DNA of 9,746 nucleotides, from positions 1 through 9,746 of the forward strand of contig CAMAJC010000042.1 of assembly GCA_945835425.1 (NCBI GenBank). Direction: 5' to 3'. Numbering within the stretch: position 1 is the first letter of the stretch; every line of letters starts with the position of its first letter. A program made the translations under genes and the position numbers. Source of the DNA: an uncultured Clostridia bacterium (lineage in GTDB: Bacteria > Bacillota > Clostridia > Oscillospirales > Ruminococcaceae). Of this stretch, positions 1-5,858 are shown one piece after another. The notes beneath the pieces are model-generated. The model made no database searches and had not been told where the DNA came from. It saw only the letters and a program-made list of their open reading frames with translations.

Positions 1-13
1 AAAGGTTTGGGGT

Positions 14-82
14 CCAGCCCTTTTTCTAAAGGGCTGGCGGATTCCAAAGGCAGAGCCTTTGGTCGTCCATCGCAATGGACGA
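14..82. repeat. Three tandem perfect hairpins
   Basis: Three inverted repeats follow each other with gaps of 6 and 0 nt: CCAGCCCTTT/AAAGGGCTGG (14-37), CCAAAGGC/GCCTTTGG (44-62) and TCGTCCAT/ATGGACGA (63-82). Each has a 3- or 4-nt loop and fully paired arms. Strand of action is unknown. Such chains resemble intergenic palindromic repeats of Clostridia; the family assignment is inference. Confidence 0.7.
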
Positions 83-118
83 AATCCCCTTTGCGCAGCG
101 CGCTCGGCAGGGGGTGAA

Positions 119-151
119 TTGGGAAAAGAGTCCGGCGGACTGTTTTCCCAA
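119..151. repeat. Long inverted repeat (stem-loop)
   Basis: TTGGGAAAA at 119-127 pairs with TTTTCCCAA at 143-151. Inside, AGTCC (129-133) pairs with GGACT (137-141) around a GGC loop, leaving one G/G mismatch. The GGGAAAA/TTTTCCC core is also used in the hairpins at 3787-3822 and 5716-5747. No T-run follows on either strand, so it is not a typical terminator. Confidence 0.65.
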
Positions 152-153
152 GA

Positions 154-182
154 GGGGGCGGCCTGCAAGTGAGGGCGCCCCC
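154..182. repeat. Inverted repeat GGGGGCG/CGCCCCC
   Basis: Perfect 7-bp GC arms at 154-160 and 176-182 enclose a 15-nt loop. It lies immediately beside the 119-151 hairpin. Function is not evident. Confidence 0.5.
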
Positions 183-197
183 TAAGAACCTTCCGAT

Positions 198-237
198 AAG
201 AACTCACGCTTCATAAAAACATAAAATGTGAGTTTTT
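198..237. repeat. Inverted repeat with AACTCAC/GTGAGTT core
   Basis: AACTCAC at 201-207 pairs with GTGAGTT at 228-234. Outer and inner bases extend the pairing imperfectly to about 17 positions, with an A/T-rich loop. It is AT-rich, unlike its GC-rich neighbours, and could be a protein-binding palindrome or an RNA stem. Confidence 0.45.
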
Positions 238-248
238 CTACAGCCTGA

Positions 249-283
249 CCGCCGCCTAAAAAAGACGGCGGGTTTCCTTTTTT
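249..283 (+). terminator. Possible Rho-independent terminator reading on the plus strand
   Basis: CCGCCG (249-254) pairs with CGGCGG (266-271) and is followed on the plus strand by GTTTCCTTTTTT (272-283). The T-run lies on the plus-strand side. The element would therefore stop a rightward transcript from a gene left of the window rather than the leftward sulfatase transcript. On the minus strand no T-run follows the stem, so it is a poor terminator for the sulfatase gene that ends at 317. Confidence 0.4.
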
Positions 284-287
284 CCCT

Positions 288-316
288 ATTATACCATAAA
301 CACAATCAGGAAACAA
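288..316 (-). promoter_or_regulatory. Candidate minus-strand promoter after the last sulfatase
   Basis: On the minus strand, TTGTTT (311-316) is followed after exactly 17 bp by TATAAT (288-293), with TG one base upstream of the -10 (extended -10, TGG-TATAAT). The -10 is perfect and the -35 is only a partial match. It starts one base past the sulfatase stop codon and would drive leftward transcription through the hairpin-rich region and out of the window. Confidence 0.45.
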
Positions 317-1861
317 TTATTTTTCCATCGCCTCGGCATATTCTCTTTCGAGGCCCATACGGGTGTACTGTTCGACGGGTGCTTCGTTTTCGATCATCTT
401 TTCGACCATCGAGCGGCGCAGTCTCGCGATTACTGCCGGGTCATCGATCGGGTGCATCTCATGGGGATCATTCTCAAGGTCATACAGCTCGGTCTTCCAG
501 TCCTTCGGCGTGCCGGCATGAGGCAGGACTTTGTCCATATCCGGGTTGCCCTTCTTGACCGAGATGGGCATATTGCCGCCGAAATAGTTCTTGTCCGGAA
601 TCTTCATCAGTTTCACGCCCTTGGTGAAGCCGAACGGCTCGGACAGCTCGATCTCCTGCAGCTCGTCCACATGGAACCGTGCGCGCATATGGGTGGGCAT
701 CAGGGTGTAGTTGTACAGCGGCCAGTTGTCTTCCTTCGGGGTCAGGATGTATTTATAGCGGCCGTCGGTGCAGGTGATCTGTGCGCCGAAAGCGCCGTAG
801 ATGATCGCGTCATGGACAGGGGCGTTCTCCCGGACTGCGGGCAGCAGGGACTTGCCGTTCATATCCTTCGGAATCGGGAAGCCGCAGAAGTCCAGAACCG
901 TCGGCGCGTAGTCGATCGTCTGAATCAGCGCGTCTCTCCGGCCGGTCGCCTTGGAAACGGGGTCGTAGATGAAGCAGGGGGTGTGGGCGACCTCCTCGAG
1001 GTTGAGGACATAGCCGCTCTTGGCCCACCAGTCGTGCTCGCCGAGGAAGAAGCCGTGGTCGGTGTTGACGATTAAGAGGGTATCCTCCCAGAGGCCGTAC
1101 TCATCCATCTTTTCCATGATTCTGCCGAGACACCGATCGCACATGGTCACGAGGGCGGCGTAGGTCTTGCGGACGTGCTCAATATACGGGCGCTCCTCGT
1201 CCTTGACCGGCGCATAAGAGGGCCAGTCAAACTGCGGGCCATTATACTCTTTCTCATAGATTTCCTGGAACTCGGGCATCGTGTAGAACGGCTCATGGGG
1301 GTCAAAGGTCTCGACGTGCAAAAACCAGTTGTCCTCGGCGTGGTTCAAATCCAGGAACTCGACGCCGCCGTTGAAGGTCTTGGTCTGGGGTATGTCGTTT
1401 ATCGTCTTCATGAACTGGCGGTTTGCCCAGTCCTGCGGCCAAAGGGAGCCGAGGTGCTCCGGCATCGGCGGTGTCTTCATCATCGGCTTCCAGGGGTCGC
1501 CCTCCTGGCCGCGGTTGCATTCCCAGGTGGTGTAGCGGGTGTGATAGGTGCAGCCGCCGTCCTCCCAGTAGTGGCCGTGGTCGGAGACGAGGTGGGTGTG
1601 GTAGCCGCCCTTGCTGAGGATTTCCGGCATCGAGTCGTCATACGGCTCAATGGGACCCCAGGAGCGGTGGAGGAAGTTGTACCGGCCGGTGTGCAGTTCT
1701 CTTCTCGCGGGCATGCAGGGCATCGAGCCGCAGTAGCAGTGGTCGAAGGTGACGGCCATTCTGCCCAGCCGCTCAAAGTTCGGCGCTTTGACCCAGTCGC
1801 AGCCGTAGTTCGGGAGGAATCGGGTGTTCAGCGAATCGTATGTTACCATGATTACTTTCAT
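317..1861 (-). CDS. Type I sulfatase (Cys-type), paralogue A
   Basis: Predicted 514-residue member of the alkaline phosphatase/sulfatase superfamily (arylsulfatase A-like, COG3119), which hydrolyses sulfate esters. Visible active-site elements are D9 near the first strand (metal), the formylglycine signature C49-x-P-A-R53 followed by x4-T-G, D187-P-H189, D268-H269-G (metal) and K281 in a WWAK motif. C49 must be converted to formylglycine, in anaerobes usually by the radical-SAM enzyme anSME, which is not in this window. There is no signal peptide, so it is probably cytoplasmic. The chosen start has AGGAG 10 nt upstream (1872-1876); a start 13 codons earlier would place that site inside the gene. 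It is a close paralogue of the sulfatase at 3840-5648 (58 of the first 70 residues identical) but lacks that protein's C-terminal extension. It is the last gene of the cluster and probably cotranscribed with the gene before it. The substrate is unknown. Confidence 0.93.
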   Translation of the reverse strand: MKVIMVTYDSLNTRFLPNYGCDWVKAPNFERLGRMAVTFDHCYCGSMPCMPARRELHTGRYNFLHRSWGPIEPYDDSMPEILSKGGYHTHLVSDHGHYWEDGGCTYHTRYTTWECNRGQEGDPWKPMMKTPPMPEHLGSLWPQDWANRQFMKTINDIPQTKTFNGGVEFLDLNHAEDNWFLHVETFDPHEPFYTMPEFQEIYEKEYNGPQFDWPSYAPVKDEERPYIEHVRKTYAALVTMCDRCLGRIMEKMDEYGLWEDTLLIVNTDHGFFLGEHDWWAKSGYVLNLEEVAHTPCFIYDPVSKATGRRDALIQTIDYAPTVLDFCGFPIPKDMNGKSLLPAVRENAPVHDAIIYGAFGAQITCTDGRYKYILTPKEDNWPLYNYTLMPTHMRARFHVDELQEIELSEPFGFTKGVKLMKIPDKNYFGGNMPISVKKGNPDMDKVLPHAGTPKDWKTELYDLENDPHEMHPIDDPAVIARLRRSMVEKMIENEAPVEQYTRMGLEREYAEAMEK

Positions 1862-1871
1862 GGGAATATCA

Positions 1872-1876
1872 CTCCT
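1872..1876 (-). promoter_or_regulatory. Ribosome binding site of sulfatase A
   Basis: AGGAG on the minus strand, 10 nt before the ATG at 1861. It decides the start in favour of the second in-frame Met over the one at 1900. Confidence 0.75.
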
Positions 1877-1941
1877 GTCTGGTATATTTATTGCGTTCAT
1901 GATTGTGGGAGAATATCTATGCTATTCAGGCGGTTTATGGC

Positions 1942-1963
1942 GGCGGGCTGAGGGCAGCCCGCC
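1942..1963. repeat. GC-rich hairpin between sulfatase genes
   Basis: GGCGGGCTG (1942-1950) and CAGCCCGCC (1955-1963) form a perfect 9-bp stem with an AGGG loop. It lies 26 nt after the stop of the middle sulfatase gene. The only T-rich tail (CTACTTTTT) is on the plus-strand side, so it is not a good terminator for leftward transcription. It may stabilise the upstream mRNA 3' end or be a dispersed palindromic repeat. Confidence 0.55.
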
Positions 1964-1989
1964 CTACTTTTTCGACAAGTTAGATATAT

Positions 1990-3603
1990 TTATTTTCTTC
2001 CGGCAAGCTCTGCCGCCTTCATCATGACCGGGGTAATGTCGATATTGTCCTCTAAGAACGCCTGCATTTCACCCCAGTATTTTTCCGGCACCATGGGCTT
2101 CACTTTGCTCCAGAGCATTTCCTTGCTCCAGCGTGCGTCGGCGTGGTACGGGACGATGTCGCAGGTGTCCTGATACCAGGCGAGCACCGCCGCCAGCAGC
2201 CGCTGAATCTCCGGGAGATAGCGGGAATCGGCATAGACATTCTTTTCTTCCAGCGGGTCGGCCTGCAGGTCGTAAAACTCGTTCCGGCCGTGGGCGCGGT
2301 AGACCAGCTTATACCGGCCGTCAAAGACCATCGTGCCCTTGCAGTGGGCTTCGTCAACGGACATCGCCTTCTGTCTGGGCCAGTATTCGCCGTTTACGTT
2401 CTCGCCGTTTTTATGGGCATTGTGGTATTCATCGCAGTGGGTCTCACCGGCGTTTCGTCCGCCCTCGGAGAAAACGTAGTCGCGAAAATGGGCAGATGGG
2501 TCAGCCAGCACCGGGCGCAGGGTCTTACCAAAGTTTGTATGGTCAGGGGTCACGCCCGCAAAGTCCATGGCGGTCGCGTAAAAGTCGATAAGCTCCACCA
2601 GGCTGTCGGAGATGCCGGGCTGCAGAGCTACGCCCTTCGGCGGCTTGACCAGCAGCGGGACATTGACCAGGCAGTGCGGGAAAGCGTTCTGGTTTTTCTC
2701 CGGCAGGTCGTAATCCCCGGTATAGTCACCGTGGTCGGAGAAGAAGAAGATGGCGGCGTTGTCGTACCGGCCCGCTTTTTTGAGCGCGTCAATCAGCCGT
2801 CCGAACTCCTCGTCGACCTTCATGCACATTCCCAGATAGACCGCCCGCAGCTCGTTCCAGTCCTCCTCGGTGTACTGCTCGAGACCGACCATGTTTTTCC
2901 GGCAGAGGTCTTCGATGTAGGCCTTTTCCGCGTCGGGCAGGACTCTTGCACGGCGGCGCAGTTTCTCCCGGTCGATGGCCGAGAAATAGGGCTCCTCCAC
3001 CTGATAGGGCGGATGGGGAAACATCAGACCGAGGAAGATGCACAGCGGTTTATCCGGGTCGGCATTCAGGATATGCTCCGCCGCCGCGTCGACCGCAGCG
3101 TCATCGGCGGAATAGTTTTTGCCGTTTTCGTCCCGTTTCAGCTCGCCGCGGTAGAAGGAATAAAAATCCTTGTCCCCTCTTTGGCCGCGGGGATTGGGGT
3201 TGACGGTGCCGGGTGCTTTGGGGACATCATCGCCGTAATAGATTTCGCTGGCGTGGCGCTCACAGAGGCCGTCCACCTGCCCGGCAATCAGGTCGTTTCG
3301 CGCGTTCATCCAGACGTCGTACCCCGCGTCCTTCAGTTCGCTGAAAATCGAGCTTTCGTCCTCGTGGAGCAGGTGGGCCATCGTCCGGTGGCCGTAAACG
3401 TGGGGATAAAGGCCGGTCGTAAAGCTGCACCGGCTGGGGACGCAGACCGGGTTCTGACAGAAAGCATTGCGGAAGGAAACGGCGTCGGTCTGCTGAAAAG
3501 CGTCCAGGGTCGGGGTAACGGCGGCCATATTGCCGAGGTGATGGAGAGCGTCGGCGCGCATCTGGTCGGGATTGAAGATGATGATGTCAGGGCGTTTGGA
3601 CAT
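1990..3603 (-). CDS. Type I sulfatase (Cys-type), distinct subfamily
   Basis: Predicted 537-residue sulfatase of the arylsulfatase/choline-sulfatase-like superfamily, removing sulfate esters. Motifs in order are D13-Q14 (paired metal ligands), the formylglycine signature C54-V-P-S-R58-x4-T-G64, H197 in FPHPPY, D290-H291-G (metal) and K303 in a PEK motif. The C-terminal subdomain contains the usual DGRYKLVY and EFYDLQADPLE stretches (about 428-453). There is no signal peptide, so a cytoplasmic location is predicted. The start at 3603 places GAAAGG (3613-3618) 9 nt upstream; the Met three codons earlier would abut the ribosome binding site. It differs clearly from the two flanking paralogues: DQ instead of DS at the metal site, CVPSR instead of CMPAR, and no WWAK motif. 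It therefore probably acts on a different sulfate position or sugar. It has its own promoter in the 236-bp gap upstream. It could alternatively be a phosphonate or phosphodiester hydrolase of the same fold, which shares the Cys motif. Confidence 0.92.
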   Translation of the reverse strand: MSKRPDIIIFNPDQMRADALHHLGNMAAVTPTLDAFQQTDAVSFRNAFCQNPVCVPSRCSFTTGLYPHVYGHRTMAHLLHEDESSIFSELKDAGYDVWMNARNDLIAGQVDGLCERHASEIYYGDDVPKAPGTVNPNPRGQRGDKDFYSFYRGELKRDENGKNYSADDAAVDAAAEHILNADPDKPLCIFLGLMFPHPPYQVEEPYFSAIDREKLRRRARVLPDAEKAYIEDLCRKNMVGLEQYTEEDWNELRAVYLGMCMKVDEEFGRLIDALKKAGRYDNAAIFFFSDHGDYTGDYDLPEKNQNAFPHCLVNVPLLVKPPKGVALQPGISDSLVELIDFYATAMDFAGVTPDHTNFGKTLRPVLADPSAHFRDYVFSEGGRNAGETHCDEYHNAHKNGENVNGEYWPRQKAMSVDEAHCKGTMVFDGRYKLVYRAHGRNEFYDLQADPLEEKNVYADSRYLPEIQRLLAAVLAWYQDTCDIVPYHADARWSKEMLWSKVKPMVPEKYWGEMQAFLEDNIDITPVMMKAAELAGRK

Positions 3604-3612
3604 AAAATACAT

Positions 3613-3618
3613 CCTTTC
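3613..3618 (-). promoter_or_regulatory. Ribosome binding site of the middle sulfatase
   Basis: GAAAGG on the minus strand ends 9 nt before the ATG at 3603 and 0 nt before the in-frame ATG at 3612. The spacing selects the downstream start. Confidence 0.7.
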
Positions 3619-3659
3619 GTGGTCAGTTTGCTCCTGCAGGACGGAGCGAAAAAGTCACT

Positions 3660-3687
3660 GTTATGTTACTTTCTATTATAACATAAC
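3660..3687. promoter_or_regulatory. Operator-like inverted repeat over the promoter
   Basis: GTTATGTTA (3660-3668) and TAACATAAC (3679-3687) form a perfect 9-bp inverted repeat with a 10-bp spacer, half-site centres 19 bp apart (about two helical turns). It encloses the TATAAT of the promoter and the expected transcription start. This is the classic placement for a dimeric repressor. The regulator is unknown, and the half-site does not resemble the LacI-type operators at 9145 and 9261. Confidence 0.6.
3675..3680 (-). promoter_or_regulatory. Promoter (-10 box) for the middle sulfatase
   Basis: A perfect TATAAT on the minus strand, preceded by TG and one base (TGT-TATAAT), makes an extended -10 element. 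No good -35 is seen at 16-18 bp, which extended -10 promoters tolerate. Transcription would start near 3668, giving a leader of about 65 nt before the ATG at 3603. Confidence 0.6.
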
Positions 3688-3767
3688 GGCTGCCCTTTGC
3701 AGATAAAACTTTTTCGCCCGCTTATGTACAATTTCACAGAAACGTTCTGATTGATACAGTTTCTTCC

Positions 3768-3777
3768 TTTCCGGAAA
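3768..3777. repeat. TTTCCGGAAA palindrome, copy 1
   Basis: A perfect 10-bp palindrome, followed on the minus strand by GGAAGAAA. The same palindrome, followed by GAAGAAA, occurs at 5695-5704. Both copies lie about 10 nt from the bulged hairpins listed next to them. Confidence 0.5.
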
Positions 3778-3786
3778 CGTATTCCC

Positions 3787-3822
3787 ATGGTGTTTTCCCC
3801 GCCTCCGGCGGGAAAACACCAT
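3787..3822. repeat. Bulged hairpin downstream of sulfatase B
   Basis: The plus-strand arms 3787-3803 and 3807-3822 give a 16-bp stem with a TCC loop and one bulged C in the TTTTCCCC tract. On the minus strand it starts 17 nt after the stop codon of the gene ending at 3840. No T-run follows. It shares TTTTCCCC/GGGAAAA, the bulge and the 3-nt loop with the hairpin at 5716-5747. Confidence 0.7.
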
Positions 3823-3839
3823 AAGACTCCGCAGACTTA

Positions 3840-5648
3840 TTACGACCGTCTCGCCACTACGCCCAGCACATGCAGCACCGGACCATGAGCGGCTTCCGGC
3901 GTGACCGCGCAGGCAAACCGGGTCATATACGCCTCATCGATGTGGGCGGTCGGATGCTGGGCGAAATATTCCCGCATCAGGCCGGGCAGCTGGTCTTTTC
4001 CGGTATACATCGCGAGAGCCAAAAACTGCTCCTTCGCTTCCATCGTCCAGTCGGCTCCGTCCAGCTCGACCGGGACTTTGGCGTCGTTGGCGGCGACGAA
4101 AGCTTTCTGCGCTTTCAGCTCCTCCATCGTCATATCGTGGTCATAGGGCAGTCCCATCCGGGCATACTGCTCCATCGGCGCGTCGTTTTCCTTCATCAGG
4201 GCGGTCATCTTGTGGATCAGGTCCAGTTCCACTTCGAGGTTTTCAATGGGATGCAGCTGACCGGGGTCGTTTTCCAGGTCATAGAGCTTGGTGCCGTAGC
4301 GGTAGAAGGGGAAAGCTTTCGCCTGCGGGTCGCCGGTCTCAATCCGCATGACCGGTGCGCCTTTGGTGAAGGTAAAGGGCTCGTGCATGACCGCCGTTTT
4401 CAGCTCCTCGGGAGAGAACATCGCCCGCATATGGGTCGGCATCAGGGTGTATTCATAGACCGGGCCGTTCTCACGGGTCAGGGGTGCACGCATATAGACA
4501 TACCGGCCGTCGGTCAGGTCAATATGGGTGCCGTGGTGGCCGAAAAGGATGCAGGGATGGATAACCTCGTCGTGATCGATGACACCGCGCAGCGGCTTGC
4601 CCAGCATATCCTTCGGAATTGGAAGACCGTTCAGTTCCAGCAGGGTCGGCGCAAAATCAATGTTCTGCACCAGTGCGCTTCTCCGCTCGCCTTTTTTGCC
4701 CACTCTGGGGTCCCAGGCAAACATCGGGATATGGGCGATCTCGTTGTACAGCGGCATGATGGATTTTGCCCACCACTGATGTTCGCCCAGAAGATAGCCG
4801 TGGTCGGTGGTGACGATCAGGGCCGTGTCCTTCCACATATCGTGGGAGTCCATGAAGTCGAGCACCTTGCCGAGGTAAGCGTCGCACATCGAAACCAGCG
4901 CTGCGTATTTGTTCCGCACATGGGCGACGACCTCTTCCGAGCTGCGGCAGGGTCCGTAAGGCGGCCAGTCGGCGTCGTAGCCGATGTCGACGTCCTGATA
5001 AAGGGCCTGATACTCCTTGGGCGAGAAGAAGGGCTCATGGGGGTCAAAGGTCTCGATCTGCAAGAACCAGTTGTCGTACAGATGGTTGGTCTCGAGGAAC
5101 TCCAGCCCGGCCGCAAAGGTTCGCGGCTGCGGCATCTGCTCCTCTTTCGGCATATGGGCGCGGTTGATGGCGTCCTGTACCGGGAATCGGTTGATAATAT
5201 AGTTGTCGGGCTTCGGCGCGTTGGAACTGCGCTCGACATTGTGGCAGCCCTTGATAGCGGGGTTCAGATCAGCCTTCCAGGGGTCGCCCTCCTGGCCGCG
5301 GAAGCACTCCCAGGAGCAGTAGCGGGTGTGGTAGGTGGCGCCGCCGTCCTCCCAGTAGTGCTGGTGGTCGGAAGCAAGGTGGGTATAGATGCCGTTTTCC
5401 TTGAGGATCTGGGGAGCGGAGTCATCAAACGGCTCCATCGGTCCCCAGGAGCGGTGGAGGAAGTTGTACCGGCCGGTGTGCATCTCCCGTCTCGCAGGCA
5501 TACAGGGCATCGAGCCGACATAGGCGTTGTCAAAGGTGACGCATCTGCGCCCGAGCCGTTCAAAGTTCGGCGCTTTCACCCAGTCGCAGCCGTAGTTGGG
5601 AAGAAAACGGCGGTTGAGGGAGTCAAACATAACAAGTATAGTTCTCAT
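3840..5648 (-). CDS. Type I sulfatase (Cys-type), paralogue B with C-terminal extension
   Basis: Predicted 602-residue sulfatase of the arylsulfatase A-like superfamily, hydrolysing sulfate esters. Visible elements are D9 (metal), the formylglycine signature C49-M-P-A-R53-x4-T-G, D202-P-H204, D282-H283-G (metal) and K295 in WWAK. C49 needs conversion to formylglycine by an enzyme encoded elsewhere. No signal peptide is seen, so it is probably cytoplasmic. It aligns along its length with the 514-residue sulfatase at 317-1861 but carries about 95 extra residues at the C terminus (about 505-602), apparently helical and unrelated to any domain I recognise. It also differs by insertion around residues 127-175. 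The start at 5648 has GAAAGGA (5657-5663) 8 nt upstream. A start 35 codons earlier would translate the hairpin at 5716-5747 and is rejected. It follows the transporter genes after a probable terminator, and no strong promoter of its own is seen. The substrate is unknown. Confidence 0.92.
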   Translation of the reverse strand: MRTILVMFDSLNRRFLPNYGCDWVKAPNFERLGRRCVTFDNAYVGSMPCMPARREMHTGRYNFLHRSWGPMEPFDDSAPQILKENGIYTHLASDHQHYWEDGGATYHTRYCSWECFRGQEGDPWKADLNPAIKGCHNVERSSNAPKPDNYIINRFPVQDAINRAHMPKEEQMPQPRTFAAGLEFLETNHLYDNWFLQIETFDPHEPFFSPKEYQALYQDVDIGYDADWPPYGPCRSSEEVVAHVRNKYAALVSMCDAYLGKVLDFMDSHDMWKDTALIVTTDHGYLLGEHQWWAKSIMPLYNEIAHIPMFAWDPRVGKKGERRSALVQNIDFAPTLLELNGLPIPKDMLGKPLRGVIDHDEVIHPCILFGHHGTHIDLTDGRYVYMRAPLTRENGPVYEYTLMPTHMRAMFSPEELKTAVMHEPFTFTKGAPVMRIETGDPQAKAFPFYRYGTKLYDLENDPGQLHPIENLEVELDLIHKMTALMKENDAPMEQYARMGLPYDHDMTMEELKAQKAFVAANDAKVPVELDGADWTMEAKEQFLALAMYTGKDQLPGLMREYFAQHPTAHIDEAYMTRFACAVTPEAAHGPVLHVLGVVARRS

Positions 5649-5656
5649 AGTAACAT

Positions 5657-5663
5657 TCCTTTC
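5657..5663 (-). promoter_or_regulatory. Ribosome binding site of sulfatase B
   Basis: GAAAGGA on the minus strand, 8 nt before the ATG at 5648. It decides the start against the in-frame Met at 5753. Confidence 0.75.
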
Positions 5664-5694
5664 GTTAGATTCTCTGATGAATACATCTTTCTTC

Positions 5695-5704
5695 TTTCCG
5701 GAAA
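5695..5704. repeat. TTTCCGGAAA palindrome, copy 2
   Basis: Same 10-bp palindrome as at 3768-3777, again followed on the minus strand by an AAGAAA purine tract and again beside a bulged hairpin (11-nt gap, versus 9 nt in the other copy). Confidence 0.5.
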
Positions 5705-5715
5705 TATGTTTCGGC

Positions 5716-5747
5716 GGCTTTTCCCCTGCCTGCGGCAGGGAAAAGCC
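5716..5747. repeat. Bulged hairpin upstream of sulfatase B
   Basis: Arms at 5716-5730 and 5734-5747 form a 14-bp stem with a TGC loop and one bulged C in TTTTCCCC. This is the same architecture as 3787-3822. The outer and inner pairs differ between copies but stay paired. It lies 68 nt before the sulfatase start and just after the transporter terminator, so it would sit in the leader of the sulfatase mRNA. Confidence 0.7.
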
Positions 5748-5763
5748 TTTCACCAGAGATTTT

Positions 5764-5810
5764 AAAAAATAGTGCCGGACGCTTTATAATTTGCTTATAA
5801 AACATCCGGC
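5764..5810 (-). terminator. Probable Rho-independent terminator after the transporter genes
   Basis: On the minus strand GCCGGA (5805-5810) pairs with TCCGGC (5774-5779), and TTTATAA pairs with TTATAAA inside it. Between the two stems sits a 3x3 section with one internal G-C pair; the loop is GCAAA. The stem is followed after 4 nt by TTTTTT (5764-5769). It begins 48 nt past the permease stop codon. The AT-rich upper stem and the 4-nt gap suggest partial termination, which would lower sulfatase expression relative to the transporter. Confidence 0.65.
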
Positions 5811-5858
5811 TGGAACAGGAATTGGAATTTATTTAAGTATATTAGTCAAAAATAAAGA

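Larger units (their letters stand above)
1..316. other. Non-coding region rich in inverted repeats
   Basis: No credible gene is seen in this stretch downstream of the last sulfatase. It holds at least seven inverted repeats almost back to back: 14-37 (10-bp perfect stem, 4-nt loop), 44-62 (8 bp, 3-nt loop), 63-82 (8 bp, 4-nt loop), 119-151 (9 bp plus 5 bp around one G/G mismatch, 3-nt loop), 154-182 (7 bp), 198-237 (7-bp core extending imperfectly) and 249-271 (6 bp). A promoter-like sequence on the minus strand lies at 288-316. Short minus-strand frames exist, such as a 10-codon one, but they lack ribosome binding sites. It could be a mosaic palindromic repeat, a structured RNA, or the 3' untranslated region of a plus-strand gene to the left. 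The sequence alone does not decide between these. Confidence 0.7.

Noticed and set aside
1..82. CRISPR-like array
   Set aside because: The hairpins differ in sequence from each other. There are no repeated identical units or uniform spacers.
1175..1951. A 258-codon plus-strand open frame
   Set aside because: Antisense to sulfatase A, low-complexity Val/Ala/Leu composition, no supporting ribosome binding site or motif.
2143..3681. A 512-codon plus-strand open frame
   Set aside because: Mirror of the middle sulfatase gene, without recognisable domains and running into the promoter region.
5649..5753. A 35-residue N-terminal extension of sulfatase B
   Set aside because: It would translate the hairpin at 5716-5747 and has no paralogue equivalent. 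The Met at 5648 has a well-spaced GAAAGGA.
3870..5765. A 631-codon plus-strand open frame opposite a sulfatase gene
   Set aside because: It is antisense to a sulfatase with complete catalytic motifs and gives a protein with no recognisable motif. Third-position GC bias explains the lack of stops.
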